A program made the position numbers and the translations under genes. From positions 1 through 62,639 of the IMG/VR virus record IMGVR_UViG_3300006638_000002: 62,639 nt of DNA. The stretch is one strand, 5' to 3'. Below the pieces are notes generated by a model, which saw only the letters and a program-made list of their open reading frames with translations, searched no databases and was not told where the DNA came from. Numbering within the stretch: the stretch's first letter is position 1; every line of letters begins with the position of its first letter. Below, in pieces: positions 27,395 to 35,161 of the stretch. The stretch comes from a virus.

Positions 27395-28297
27395 ATGCTC
27401 AGATTAGCAAAACTCACGGTGGCATTTTTGGCTCTGACTGGCATTGCTTTCGCGGCTCCGCCGACCACGACAACGGTGCCTAGCCAATTGCTGACGATGC
27501 CGCTGGATAGCATCCTCACGACGATGACGCCGACTACTGCTGGCGCCGGATTTAATCTTCCGCAGGGGGTGGCTCCAACGGTGCCGAATAATGGCGACGT
27601 TTGGACAACGAGTGCTGGTTTGTTTTTTAGAATTGCTGGCGTGACTGTCGGCCCGATCGGTGCAAGCGGAATAACGATCAACGCGACTCCGGTCACGGGG
27701 GCGACGGCTGGACAAGTTTTATTTAGCGATGGTTCTAAATTGCAGGCCTATTCGATCACGGGAACGGCTGGCAATGCTGTGATGTCAAATGCGCCGACGA
27801 TTGCTTCGCCAATATTCACTGGCACTGTTGCTGGCAACGCGACGATTCCTTTGTCAATACTAGTGCAGGGCACTGCCAATTCTATGATCGGCAACTGGTC
27901 GAACAGCACCGGGTATTTCCAAGCCAATACGATGCCGCCATGTCCTGATACGGGCGGCCATCTCAATTATGTTTCAGGGGCCGGTATTACCTGTGGAACT
28001 GGCGGTAGCTTTGGCGGTCGTGTTATCACTGCGGCAGGTGCGGTCACAATCACAACTTCCGATGATGTGGTAATCATCAAGAAATCATCGCCTGCGACGA
28101 CAACGGTAAACCTGCCATCTAGCCCGGTTAACTGGCAGAAAATCAGGATCAAGGACGGGTCGTGCAACTCAGGAACCTTTGCCATTACGATCACACCGGC
28201 GGCTGGCAATATCGATAATGCATCGACCTACGTCCTCAACCGCAACTGCCAATCGGTCACGCTGACCTATGACGGCGCTCAATGGGACACGCTGTAA
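27395..28297 (+). CDS. Exported fibre-like protein
   Basis: 300 residues. Start at ATG 27395, five bases after GAGGA; another ATG at 27383 would add four residues. Signal peptide MLRLAKLTVAFLALTGIAFA, then a Thr/Pro region, beta repeats (GATAGQVLFSDGSKLQAYSI is typical of phage fibres) and a C-terminal module TSDDVVIIKKSS, WQKIRIKDGSCNSGTFAITI. That last module is a known trimeric fibre tip-like unit. Stop shares a base with the next ATG. Confidence 0.65.
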   Translation: MLRLAKLTVAFLALTGIAFAAPPTTTTVPSQLLTMPLDSILTTMTPTTAGAGFNLPQGVAPTVPNNGDVWTTSAGLFFRIAGVTVGPIGASGITINATPVTGATAGQVLFSDGSKLQAYSITGTAGNAVMSNAPTIASPIFTGTVAGNATIPLSILVQGTANSMIGNWSNSTGYFQANTMPPCPDTGGHLNYVSGAGITCGTGGSFGGRVITAAGAVTITTSDDVVIIKKSSPATTTVNLPSSPVNWQKIRIKDGSCNSGTFAITITPAAGNIDNASTYVLNRNCQSVTLTYDGAQWDTL

Positions 28298-29562
28298 TGA
28301 CCAACCTGATTAAGCCGGACAAGAAACTGATCTCGTCCAGACGCAAATTTATCGCTGGCGCTGCCGCGGTGCTGGCAATGCCTGCGGTGTTTCGATCAGA
28401 TGAGGCGCGGGCGTCTTTCGTGCCGGGCCCCTACGAACTATGGATCGATCAACTCGGCGCCAAGGGCGACGGCAGCACGGATGACACCACGGCGTTTAGT
28501 CGCATTGCTGGCTATCTGCCGAATGGCGGCACGGTTCGCCTGTCCAATGGCAAGAATTATCTATCGTCGTCAGGATTCACTATTCCTGAAGGTGTGACGC
28601 TTGCGGGACCGTATGGCCAGATCGGAATGAACGGTCTGACCGCAACGCATCTCGCCAACTTCCGCAGCATTACGCTGGGCTCTGGTGCGACCATCACCAT
28701 GAATCAATCATCCACGCTAACGGGGTGTGCAATTCTTCCGCAGGGAATGACGTTCCCGCAGTCGAGTCCTTCTGCATGGACAGGCACTGCGGTTACAATC
28801 GCACAGAGCAATGCTTGTGTTGAAAATTCAATGATTGCTGGCTTCGGTCTTGGTATTCATTCGGAAGGCACGGTTTCTGTTGGCGTAGACCGGACATATG
28901 TTCGGCATTGCCAGATGGATAATGTTGCTGGGATTCAAGCGGGATATTGTTTTGATGTCTCACGCTTTGAGGACATTCATTGCTGGCCGTTCTTGACCTA
29001 TAACTCAGGAACTCTCACACGCACCGGAACGGCCTATTTAGTAGACAATCCGAATGATTGGGGCGAGTTCAACTATTGTTTCGCGTATGGCTACGATAAA
29101 GGTTTCAGCAATTCGGGGGCAAGCTCTCTCACTTATAACTTATGTGGCGCGGATACGTGCGCGACCTATGGATTTGTCCATTCCGGCACTCCAAGCGCCG
29201 ACGTAAGCTACATCGGATGCAATGCGGGCGGATGTGGGAATGGCATCTACATTTCTAGTCAGTATGCCGGTGATGCGATAGCAACTATCTCCGCCTGTCG
29301 CTTTTGGTCAAATACCAACGGAATAGCCGTTGATGCATCAAACCTTATCCCAATCACTGTGACAGGCGGTTCGAATCGCGATAATACCGCATGGGGAATT
29401 AATTGCGCTTCTAGCCATACTGGTTCCAAGATGACAGTGACCGGCGCTGTGTTCCAAGGCAATTCGAGCGGTGCCGCTGCCACATTAGCCACTGGCGTTT
29501 TGACCTCATGCGTACTTAGCGGTGAGACTGTCACCGGCTTTACGCAGTCGAACAATATCTAA
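28297..29562 (+). CDS. Beta-helix protein with twin-arginine (Tat) signal
   Basis: 421 residues; ATG 28297 (TAATG overlap). Residues 1-44 form a Tat signal: SSRRKFIAGAAAVLAMPAVF, then an Ala-x-Ala site (EARA). Residues about 50-85 give the pectate-lyase-superfamily entry (LWIDQLGAKGDGSTDDTTAF, PNGGTVRLSNGKNY) followed by right-handed beta-helix rungs with several Cys. Tat exports folded proteins, so this glycan-binding or glycan-degrading spike may fold in the cytoplasm before export. Catalytic residues not assigned. Confidence 0.7.
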   Translation: MTNLIKPDKKLISSRRKFIAGAAAVLAMPAVFRSDEARASFVPGPYELWIDQLGAKGDGSTDDTTAFSRIAGYLPNGGTVRLSNGKNYLSSSGFTIPEGVTLAGPYGQIGMNGLTATHLANFRSITLGSGATITMNQSSTLTGCAILPQGMTFPQSSPSAWTGTAVTIAQSNACVENSMIAGFGLGIHSEGTVSVGVDRTYVRHCQMDNVAGIQAGYCFDVSRFEDIHCWPFLTYNSGTLTRTGTAYLVDNPNDWGEFNYCFAYGYDKGFSNSGASSLTYNLCGADTCATYGFVHSGTPSADVSYIGCNAGGCGNGIYISSQYAGDAIATISACRFWSNTNGIAVDASNLIPITVTGGSNRDNTAWGINCASSHTGSKMTVTGAVFQGNSSGAAATLATGVLTSCVLSGETVTGFTQSNNI

Positions 29563-30089
29563 TGCAGGATAATCTTTCTAAGGCGCTCGACTTCATCACC
29601 ACTGACGAAGGTGAGGAATTGAATGTCAGCCCTGACGAACCGGGTGGCGCTTCCAAATGGGGAGTGACGCTCACCGATCTATCTGAAGTTCGCGGTAAGG
29701 TCTGCACGGTAGCCGATGTCGCTGCTCTCACGCAGGATGATGCGAGCCAGATATACGGCACGAGATTCGCTGTCCCTATTCATTTTGATGAATTGCCTGG
29801 CGGTGTCGATTATCGAATGCTCGATTGCGCCGTGACGCTCGGTGTCACGGGCTCCATCCAAGCCTTGCAGATGTGTCTCGCCATATGGCCGACGACAGGG
29901 ACCATGGATGCCATTACACTGGCGGCTGTGAAGGCTGCGACTCCATCGGTTCTCGTGCTGCAACTTGATGCCGCGTGGTTAACATGGAAACGCGGCCTGA
30001 CTCCGACTGGATTTTCCAAGTACGGTCATGGCTGGACGAATCGAATCCTCAAAGTTAGGAGCCGCATAGCGGCAATGGTGACGTCATGA
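29562..30089 (+). CDS. Endolysin, GH108-like N-acetylmuramidase
   Basis: 175 residues, ATG 29562 overlapping the previous stop. Begins ALDFITTDEGEELNVSPDEP then GGASKWGVTLTDLSE, the family's active-site region with a Glu after the first helix, followed by YGTRFAVPIHFDELPGGVDY and DCAVTLGVTGSIQALQ. C-terminal WTNRILKVR matches the usual end of this family. It would cut the glycan backbone of peptidoglycan at lysis. No signal peptide, so release would need a holin. Overlaps the next gene (ATGA). Confidence 0.8.
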   Translation: MQDNLSKALDFITTDEGEELNVSPDEPGGASKWGVTLTDLSEVRGKVCTVADVAALTQDDASQIYGTRFAVPIHFDELPGGVDYRMLDCAVTLGVTGSIQALQMCLAIWPTTGTMDAITLAAVKAATPSVLVLQLDAAWLTWKRGLTPTGFSKYGHGWTNRILKVRSRIAAMVTS

Positions 30090-30862
30090 GTTTCGCTGCG
30101 ATGGTCGCTTCAGACGGCCCACTGCAACTCGGTGTGCGAGATGGTCCGGACGTTCGCGCGCTGCAAGTGGCACTATCGAATGCGGGCTATCGCGTTGACA
30201 TCAATTCCGGCACATTCACGGCTGATACTGAATACTGGCTACGGCAATTCCAGAAACAGCACGGCCTCAATATCGATGGCATACTAGGACCAACTGCGGC
30301 GGCGGCGCTAGATGCCCCATCGTCGGTTCTCATACAGACAGCAACTCCGCTGGTCGGGCCTACCGGCTTCCCGCATGACGACTCCGCATCGCTGATTGCG
30401 TTCTATGGCGATCCGAGCGTGAACAACACGGCATGGCAAGAAGCGAACCTAGTCCCGGTCGTTCCGCCCTATCAGATGTTCGGAGGCGACAACGACGATG
30501 GAACATCTCCGGTCAAGAACATCTATTTTCATAAACTGTGCGCGCCGAACCTGTTGGCGGCCCTAACCGATATCTGGAATTACTACGGCAAGGACGACGC
30601 CAAAATCCATGCGATCGGGATGCATCGTTTCAGCGGTGCCTATAACTACAGGCCGATCCGCGGCAGCACGCGATTATCGGATCACTCATTTGGATGCGCC
30701 ATTGATTTGGACTCTCAAGACAATCCGATGACAACGGACTTTAGTATTCCCTACAAAATGCCACAGGCATGTGCTGATATCTTTAAGTCACATGGTGCAT
30801 TTTGGGGTGGAGATTTCAAACACAGAAAAGATTATATGCACTATCAGTGGAGCCAGGAATAG
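30086..30862 (+). CDS. Endolysin, peptidoglycan-binding plus M15-like peptidase
   Basis: 258 residues. Residues about 12-72 are a peptidoglycan-binding module (LQLGVRDGPDVRALQVALSN, FQKQHGLNIDGILGP). Residues about 150-255 are a D,D-carboxypeptidase/VanY-like metallopeptidase: RLSDHSFGCAIDLD carries the HxxxxxxD zinc ligands and KDYMHYQW the final His. It would cleave peptide stems. With the muramidase next to it, the phage has two different cell-wall enzymes. Coupled by ATGA. Confidence 0.8.
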   Translation: MSFAAMVASDGPLQLGVRDGPDVRALQVALSNAGYRVDINSGTFTADTEYWLRQFQKQHGLNIDGILGPTAAAALDAPSSVLIQTATPLVGPTGFPHDDSASLIAFYGDPSVNNTAWQEANLVPVVPPYQMFGGDNDDGTSPVKNIYFHKLCAPNLLAALTDIWNYYGKDDAKIHAIGMHRFSGAYNYRPIRGSTRLSDHSFGCAIDLDSQDNPMTTDFSIPYKMPQACADIFKSHGAFWGGDFKHRKDYMHYQWSQE

Positions 30863-30919
30863 ATTGTGATAAACTGCCAGAATAGTTAAACATCGCGGGC
30901 AACTAAGGGGAATCACCTA

Positions 30920-31537
30920 ATGAAGTCGGCAAAGCTTTTACTAGCGGCCTTTCTGATTATTGCCCCGCTTTCGGTGTGCGCTCAGACGCCTCCGATTACC
31001 CTTACCCCAACGAACGTGACTACAACGACTCTTCCAGCAACGGGTCCTGCGGCTACTGCTGCACCTGCGGTCACGCAGAACACTGTTTCAACGACGGGCC
31101 CGGTTGAAAGCAAAACCACCATTAGCGTCGGTACATTGGCCGGCGAAGTCCTACAATGGCTCGCGGCTGCGTTTAGCGTTCCGATCGGCGGTTTGCTCAC
31201 GGCATGGCTCTATCGCCTATTTAAACTTGCTGGGGTGAATGTTGCGGATGGTCTGCGGACAAAATTGCAGGAGATCATCATCAACGGCTTGAACGCCGGT
31301 GCCAAGAATACGGCCGACCAGATGCAGGGCAGAGGCCAAGTCGAGATCAAGAATGCAGTGGTGGCTCAGGCCGTAGTTTATGCGCAGGCCCATGCCGCCG
31401 AAACGCTTAAGCAACTTGGGCTCGATCCGCAGAGCGGCGCCGCGGTGGAAGCAATCAAGGCTCGCATTGAAACCGCCATCAATGATCCGTCTGCTCCTAC
31501 GCCGCCAGTTCTAGACGGCCATCCAAAGGCTGCATGA
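30920..31537 (+). CDS. Membrane protein, holin candidate
   Basis: 205 residues, ATG 30920 with AAGGGGAAT upstream. Signal or first membrane segment (LLLAAFLIIAPLSVCA), a Thr/Pro linker, a second hydrophobic helix (LQWLAAAFSVPIGGLLTAWLY) and a helical C-terminus ending AHAAETLKQLGLDP, which resembles the tail of LLH-type holins. Immediate neighbours are endolysins. Holin is the most likely role, but pore formation cannot be judged from sequence alone. Confidence 0.5.
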   Translation: MKSAKLLLAAFLIIAPLSVCAQTPPITLTPTNVTTTTLPATGPAATAAPAVTQNTVSTTGPVESKTTISVGTLAGEVLQWLAAAFSVPIGGLLTAWLYRLFKLAGVNVADGLRTKLQEIIINGLNAGAKNTADQMQGRGQVEIKNAVVAQAVVYAQAHAAETLKQLGLDPQSGAAVEAIKARIETAINDPSAPTPPVLDGHPKAA

Positions 31538-31538
31538 G

Positions 31539-32306
31539 ATGAATTACAAAACTGGAAAACTACCGGCGCGGCCTGATGCTGTCGGTTTTAAGTTCGGCGC
31601 ATTTTTTAATGCTGAAAAGTTGCCGACGCCACCTGCCAAGTTCGGTCATTACGGGCTCGGCATAGGTCTTAATTTTGGAATGCTCGCAAATGACCAATAC
31701 GCAAATTGTGTATTCGCTGGTGCTGCTCACGAGCACATGATCTGGACCCATCGATCGGGAACCGGCCAGCCTGTCGCATTCAACGATGCGTGCGTACTGG
31801 CAGATTATGGCGCGGTGACAGGATTTGATCCGTCCAAGCCCGCCAGCGATCAGGGCACCGATATGGTTTATGCGGCATCCTACCGCCGCACGGTTGGCGT
31901 TGCCGATGCTCGTGGGGATCGTCATAAGATTGATTCCTACGTGGCGCTGCGTCCTGGTGATGCGGACCAACTCGCATTGGCGACCTATCTGACGGGCGCC
32001 ACGGCGGTCGGGATCCAATTTCCCGATAGCGCGGAGAATCAATTCGACAAGAGCGAACCGTGGGACGTTGTGCCTAATGCTAAGATAAATGGTGGCCACT
32101 ACGTCCCCTGTGTGGGACGTAACAGCGATGGCAATCTGCTTATCGTCACCTGGGGCCGTTTGCACGCGATGACGCCGAAGTTTTATCAGACCTACTGCGA
32201 TGAGGCGCTGGCGTATGTCTCCGTTGATCTAATGAAGGACGATCTCTCTCCGGATGGGTTTAATTCTGTTCAACTCAGTCGAGACTTAGCTGCACTCGCA
32301 AACTGA
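31539..32306 (+). CDS. Papain-like (C39/transglutaminase-type) protein in the lysis region
   Basis: 255 residues, ATG 31539. NFGMLANDQYANCVFAGAAHEHM places a Cys at a helix start, and later GGHYVPCVGRNSDGNLLIVTWG provides a His and downstream polar residue, the order found in papain-fold cysteine peptidases. YCDEALAYVSVDLM follows the same pattern. This gene type recurs in alphaproteobacterial phages near lysis genes. Whether it cleaves peptides, cell wall or nothing is unknown. Confidence 0.55.
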   Translation: MNYKTGKLPARPDAVGFKFGAFFNAEKLPTPPAKFGHYGLGIGLNFGMLANDQYANCVFAGAAHEHMIWTHRSGTGQPVAFNDACVLADYGAVTGFDPSKPASDQGTDMVYAASYRRTVGVADARGDRHKIDSYVALRPGDADQLALATYLTGATAVGIQFPDSAENQFDKSEPWDVVPNAKINGGHYVPCVGRNSDGNLLIVTWGRLHAMTPKFYQTYCDEALAYVSVDLMKDDLSPDGFNSVQLSRDLAALAN

Positions 32307-32316
32307 CGGAGAAACC

Positions 32317-32460
32317 GTGAAAAGACCAAAGTGGAGTTGGTTATGGATGTGGTTCAGCAATGACCCGATATATTTTCCTGTAACTACTCAGCACGAAGCG
32401 GTATCAAATCTTTGGCGAGCCTATCTACGAGAACATCTGAAATCGCAACGAGGCAAATAG
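32317..32460 (+). CDS. 47-residue hypothetical protein
   Basis: GTG start 32317, preceded by ACGGAGAAACC. Trp-rich N-terminus (MKRPKWSWLWMWFSNDPIYF) and a basic helical end (WRAYLREHLKSQRGK). Ribosome site and tight spacing support translation. Function unknown. Confidence 0.5.
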   Translation: MKRPKWSWLWMWFSNDPIYFPVTTQHEAVSNLWRAYLREHLKSQRGK

Positions 32461-32469
32461 GAGAGAATT

Positions 32470-32667
32470 ATGGCCGATGCAGTACAAGGCACCCAAGTTG
32501 ATCCTGACCGGCTAGCGGCTGCCCAAGCGGCAGTAAGGCAAGTCGTCAACGGGTTCACATATGACGGCTTCAATGTTGGAAGCCGGGTAACGGCGGATGA
32601 ATGCAATCAGGTCGCCGTTGCTGTGATGGCGGCTCTCGAGGCTTACGATTCGTCGAAGCCAATTTAA
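32470..32667 (+). CDS. 65-residue hypothetical protein
   Basis: ATG 32470, with GGAGAGAATT upstream. Soluble helical protein (LAAAQAAVRQVVNGFTYDG, AVAVMAALEAYDS). No motif recognised. Part of the lysis-region run. Confidence 0.55.
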   Translation: MADAVQGTQVDPDRLAAAQAAVRQVVNGFTYDGFNVGSRVTADECNQVAVAVMAALEAYDSSKPI

Positions 32668-32679
32668 CGGAGTTATCAA

Positions 32680-32991
32680 ATGAAGAATTTTCTACGAGTT
32701 CTTCCGATTGTCGGCACGTTGCTGGTCGGTGGTTGCGGTGTGACCAACCCGTTTACCGGCGTTCCAGTCACGGCGGCTGATGTTCAGGCTGCTGCGGTCG
32801 CCGCTTGCGGCTTCCTGCCTACGGCTTCGACCGTTGCCAACATCATCGCTGCAGGAAATCCAGCAGTGGCTACGGTGTCAACTATCGCCGCGGCCATTTG
32901 CTCGGCTGTGGTCGGCGCGAAGGGTCGCAGGCTTGGTGGCGCTGTGCCGAACGTGAACGGCGTTCCTGTTCATGGGCGCTTCGTCCAGTAA
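32680..32991 (+). CDS. Small lipoprotein
   Basis: 103 residues, ATG 32680. Signal peptide ending in a lipobox-like VGGC (residues 17-20), then an Ala/Val-rich chain with several Cys. Placed in the lysis region and followed at once by a strong terminator. An outer-membrane spanin subunit is possible, but no coiled coil is seen and no matching inner-membrane partner was identified with confidence. Confidence 0.6.
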   Translation: MKNFLRVLPIVGTLLVGGCGVTNPFTGVPVTAADVQAAAVAACGFLPTASTVANIIAAGNPAVATVSTIAAAICSAVVGAKGRRLGGAVPNVNGVPVHGRFVQ

Positions 32992-32997
32992 GAGAAA

Positions 32998-33031
32998 TGG
33001 CCCCTTGCCTATCTGGTGAGGGGCCAATTTT
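32998..33031 (+). terminator. Rho-independent terminator
   Basis: Eight-base stem TGGCCCCT (32998-33005) / AGGGGCCA (33019-33026), 13-base loop, followed by ATTTTA. Lies six bases after the lipoprotein gene and before the next small-gene group. Confidence 0.75.
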
Positions 33032-33045
33032 AATGGAGCGATGTG

Positions 33046-33468
33046 ATGACACCAATAATTACGGGCGGAGTTGTTGGGACCACATGGAGCACTTGGCGTC
33101 GTAAGACTGTTACGATCTGCGGGCTCATCGCGGCCATCACCGGGGCCGTGGTCGGCGTGGCTAAGGCCGCACCAATCATCGAACCATGGTGGTATGCCCA
33201 TCGAGGTTACGTGCGAGAGTACGATCAAGAAATAACTGGGCCGTTGCTTCAGCGCATCATCGAAATTCAACTCAATCAGAACTCCGACAAGCGCCAGCGT
33301 CTACTCGACGAGGTGCCCAAGCGTGAATTGGAATTGCAAAGCGACCAAGCCAAACAGCTTCCGCAGTATCGTGCTTTAGTTCAATCGCGCGTTGATCGCG
33401 TTAAGGAAGAACTGAAATCGCTCGACGAAAAGGATAAATCTTTGTTCAGCGAGAAATTGGCAAAATAG
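33046..33468 (+). CDS. Membrane-anchored coiled-coil protein
   Basis: 140 residues, ATG 33046 with TGGAGCG upstream. One membrane segment (about residues 20-38, VTICGLIAAITGAVVGVA), then PWWYAHRGYVREYD and a highly charged helix to the end (RVDRVKEELKSLDEKDKSLF). The arrangement (short N-terminal anchor, long periplasmic or cytoplasmic coil) would suit an inner-membrane spanin, but this is not proven. Confidence 0.6.
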   Translation: MTPIITGGVVGTTWSTWRRKTVTICGLIAAITGAVVGVAKAAPIIEPWWYAHRGYVREYDQEITGPLLQRIIEIQLNQNSDKRQRLLDEVPKRELELQSDQAKQLPQYRALVQSRVDRVKEELKSLDEKDKSLFSEKLAK

Positions 33469-33512
33469 AAAAATGCAAACAATGCTGGCAAATCTTTTCC
33501 GGAGAGATAATT

Positions 33513-34157
33513 ATGGTAGCTAAAGAAAGTGTCGATAATATCGACCATGATCCAACAAAAAACGTTTTGGACTTGGTGAAAGCCGAGTCAAAATATCAAG
33601 ACGGTATGCGTAATGCTCTCGGAGAGTTACAAACTTTTGCGCGTGAATCAGAATCAAAGATGCAGAATTTGATGCGTAATGCGGAGACAAATCGTATAGA
33701 TCAATTGGCAGGTCAACGGCAGATTTATGAGGCTCAAATTGCCAATATGCTTGCGAAGTCTGTCGAGACAACCTCAAATTTGGTATCTACGCAGTTAGTT
33801 CAAATTCAAAGCACGTTTGATGCTCGAGTTTCTAAACTGGAGGAATACCGGCTTAAAGCCGAAGGAAAAAGTAGTGTGGCTGATCCAGCACTCGCATCAC
33901 AACTCGGTATACTGGCTGCAGGCCAGCAGGCGGTACAAGATGCTTTTCAAAAAACTATGCGGGAACACACTGAGCTTGAGATGAGCTATATGGTCAAGAT
34001 GTCAAATAACATTGAGGCTTTACAAACCGTTGGTACGAAATCAAGCGGGAGAGATGCTGGCAGGCGAGAGGTGATAGCATGGATTGTTGCTGCCGGAATG
34101 TTTATCGCGGCTCTTATATATCCGTTATTCCAAGTGTTGCATGCCACGGCTAAATAG
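33513..34157 (+). CDS. Coiled-coil protein with C-terminal membrane anchor
   Basis: 214 residues, ATG 33513, ribosome site CCGGAGAG. Long helical charged body (residues 1-180, with RESESKMQNLMRNAETNR and QIQSTFDARVSKLEEYRLKA), ending in one membrane helix (IAWIVAAGMFIAALIYPLFQV) and a short tail. A tail-anchored protein of this type recurs in Bradyrhizobium-like phages. Function unknown. Slightly A/T-richer codon use than the neighbours. Confidence 0.6.
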   Translation: MVAKESVDNIDHDPTKNVLDLVKAESKYQDGMRNALGELQTFARESESKMQNLMRNAETNRIDQLAGQRQIYEAQIANMLAKSVETTSNLVSTQLVQIQSTFDARVSKLEEYRLKAEGKSSVADPALASQLGILAAGQQAVQDAFQKTMREHTELEMSYMVKMSNNIEALQTVGTKSSGRDAGRREVIAWIVAAGMFIAALIYPLFQVLHATAK

Positions 34158-34346
34158 ATGCGCATTCACGTTCGGGCGAAATGTGAACGAGTACGGCGGA
34201 ACAACGGCATGGTCGAGGTGTTATTCACTCGCCGTCAAAGCGAAGAAGAGCATGTTCTGATTAACGTGGTCTGGAAAGATAAGGCCTTCGTTGAAGGCAA
34301 AGAATATCTGATTGAAATACAACCGGCTTTTCCGCATGAAAAATGA
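34158..34346 (+). CDS. 62-residue hypothetical protein
   Basis: ATG 34158 immediately after the previous stop. Beta-rich basic protein (MRIHVRAKCERVRRNNGMVE, then VLFTRRQSEEEHVLINVVW). No motif recognised; position implies co-translation with its neighbour. Confidence 0.5.
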   Translation: MRIHVRAKCERVRRNNGMVEVLFTRRQSEEEHVLINVVWKDKAFVEGKEYLIEIQPAFPHEK

Positions 34347-34437
34347 GGATATGCACAAAGTTCTTTCGGCGCTAAAACGGTACTTCGATTCTACGCCCGA
34401 ATGGGCTAAGACTATCATCTCAAAACAGGAGAGACTC

Positions 34438-34644
34438 ATGGCTGCCATGGACAACCTAACCGCATCTGAGACGCGGCTAGAGACTATCGCGACTGCCGTT
34501 CTTGCCGACATCGCCGCGCTTACCACGCAGTTAACCACGGCCAATACCGCGAATGACCCTGCCATCCAAGCCGTGGCCGACAAGATGACCGCGTTGGGCG
34601 ACAAGCTGCAGGCGGTCGTTCCTGCTGCTACGCCACCGGCGTAA
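34438..34644 (+). CDS. 68-residue helical hypothetical protein
   Basis: ATG 34438, six bases after AGGAG, which makes it the best start; readings from 34336 or 34351 would add about 30 residues (HKVLSALKRYFDSTPEW) but have poor ribosome sites. Helical Ala/Thr chain (ETIATAVLADIAALTTQLTT) like small coiled-coil phage proteins. Function unknown. Confidence 0.55.
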   Translation: MAAMDNLTASETRLETIATAVLADIAALTTQLTTANTANDPAIQAVADKMTALGDKLQAVVPAATPPA

Positions 34645-34657
34645 GTCCCGCGTAGAT

Positions 34658-34680
34658 CCCGGGCCGCGCTGCGGCTCGGG
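34658..34680 (+). other. Strong intergenic hairpin
   Basis: Ten-base stem CCCGGGCCGC / GCGGCTCGGG with one G-T pair and a three-base loop, between two small genes. No T-run follows, so it is not a typical terminator; it could be a processing or stability element. Confidence 0.5.
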
Positions 34681-34705
34681 CACTTAACCGATGGTGGAGG
34701 ACGTC

Positions 34706-34930
34706 ATGGGAATCATCGAAGCTGTAATCCGGGCTTTGCTCTATCTCTGCTGCATCGCCCTAGCGTTTTTCCTTGTCTTGTGGGTTCTCGGCTCGATCGG
34801 CGTGGCATTGCCGATCATGGTGGTCAACATCCTCAAGGTTATGTTCGTGCTTATCGCCATCCTAGTCCTTGTGAGACTGTTCTGGCCGATAGCGGCTGGC
34901 TATCAATGGTTCGGGCCGCGCGCGCCGTAA
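34706..34930 (+). CDS. Small membrane protein
   Basis: 74 residues, ATG 34706 six bases after GGAGG. Two membrane segments (IRALLYLCCIALAFFLVLWV and VNILKVMFVLIAILVLVRL). Similar small proteins are common in alphaproteobacterial phages near lysis genes and are sometimes called holin-like. Its stop shares a base with the next ATG. Confidence 0.6.
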   Translation: MGIIEAVIRALLYLCCIALAFFLVLWVLGSIGVALPIMVVNILKVMFVLIAILVLVRLFWPIAAGYQWFGPRAP

Positions 34931-35034
34931 TGTTTGCTGGTCGAAACGCACTGCTCTTGCTGGCAGTTGTCGTGATGGGGATCGCATTGGGGCTTTATCT
35001 GTCCGGAATCGACAACTGCTGCCAGTTGCAATAA
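34930..35034 (+). CDS. 34-residue membrane peptide ending near NCC
   Basis: ATG 34930 (TAATG overlap). One membrane helix (NALLLLAVVVMGIALGLYL), then SGIDNCCQLQ. The peptide at 43327 on the other strand has the same plan and ends SGYGNCC, so this is a small family within the genome. Function unknown. Confidence 0.55.
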   Translation: MFAGRNALLLLAVVVMGIALGLYLSGIDNCCQLQ

Positions 35035-35049
35035 TCGGGTAATTTACGG

Positions 35050-35080
35050 AACCGCCCCCTTGCGTTGGGGGGCGGTTTTT
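35050..35080 (+). terminator. Rho-independent terminator
   Basis: Nine-base stem ACCGCCCCC (35051-35059) with GGGGGCGGT (35068-35076), short loop, then TTTTT. One of the strongest terminators in the window; it closes the lysis and small-membrane-gene run. Confidence 0.85.
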
Positions 35081-35161
35081 CGTTAGGCTCGGCGCTTCCC
35101 CATCATCATCCGGGGCCAAAGTCCACGTTCGCTATTCCGCCTTTAACCAACGGAGAACGAC

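Noticed and set aside
31560-32165. 201-codon minus-strand reading in the lysis region
   Set aside because: Mirror of the papain-like gene; composition not protein-like; no ribosome site.
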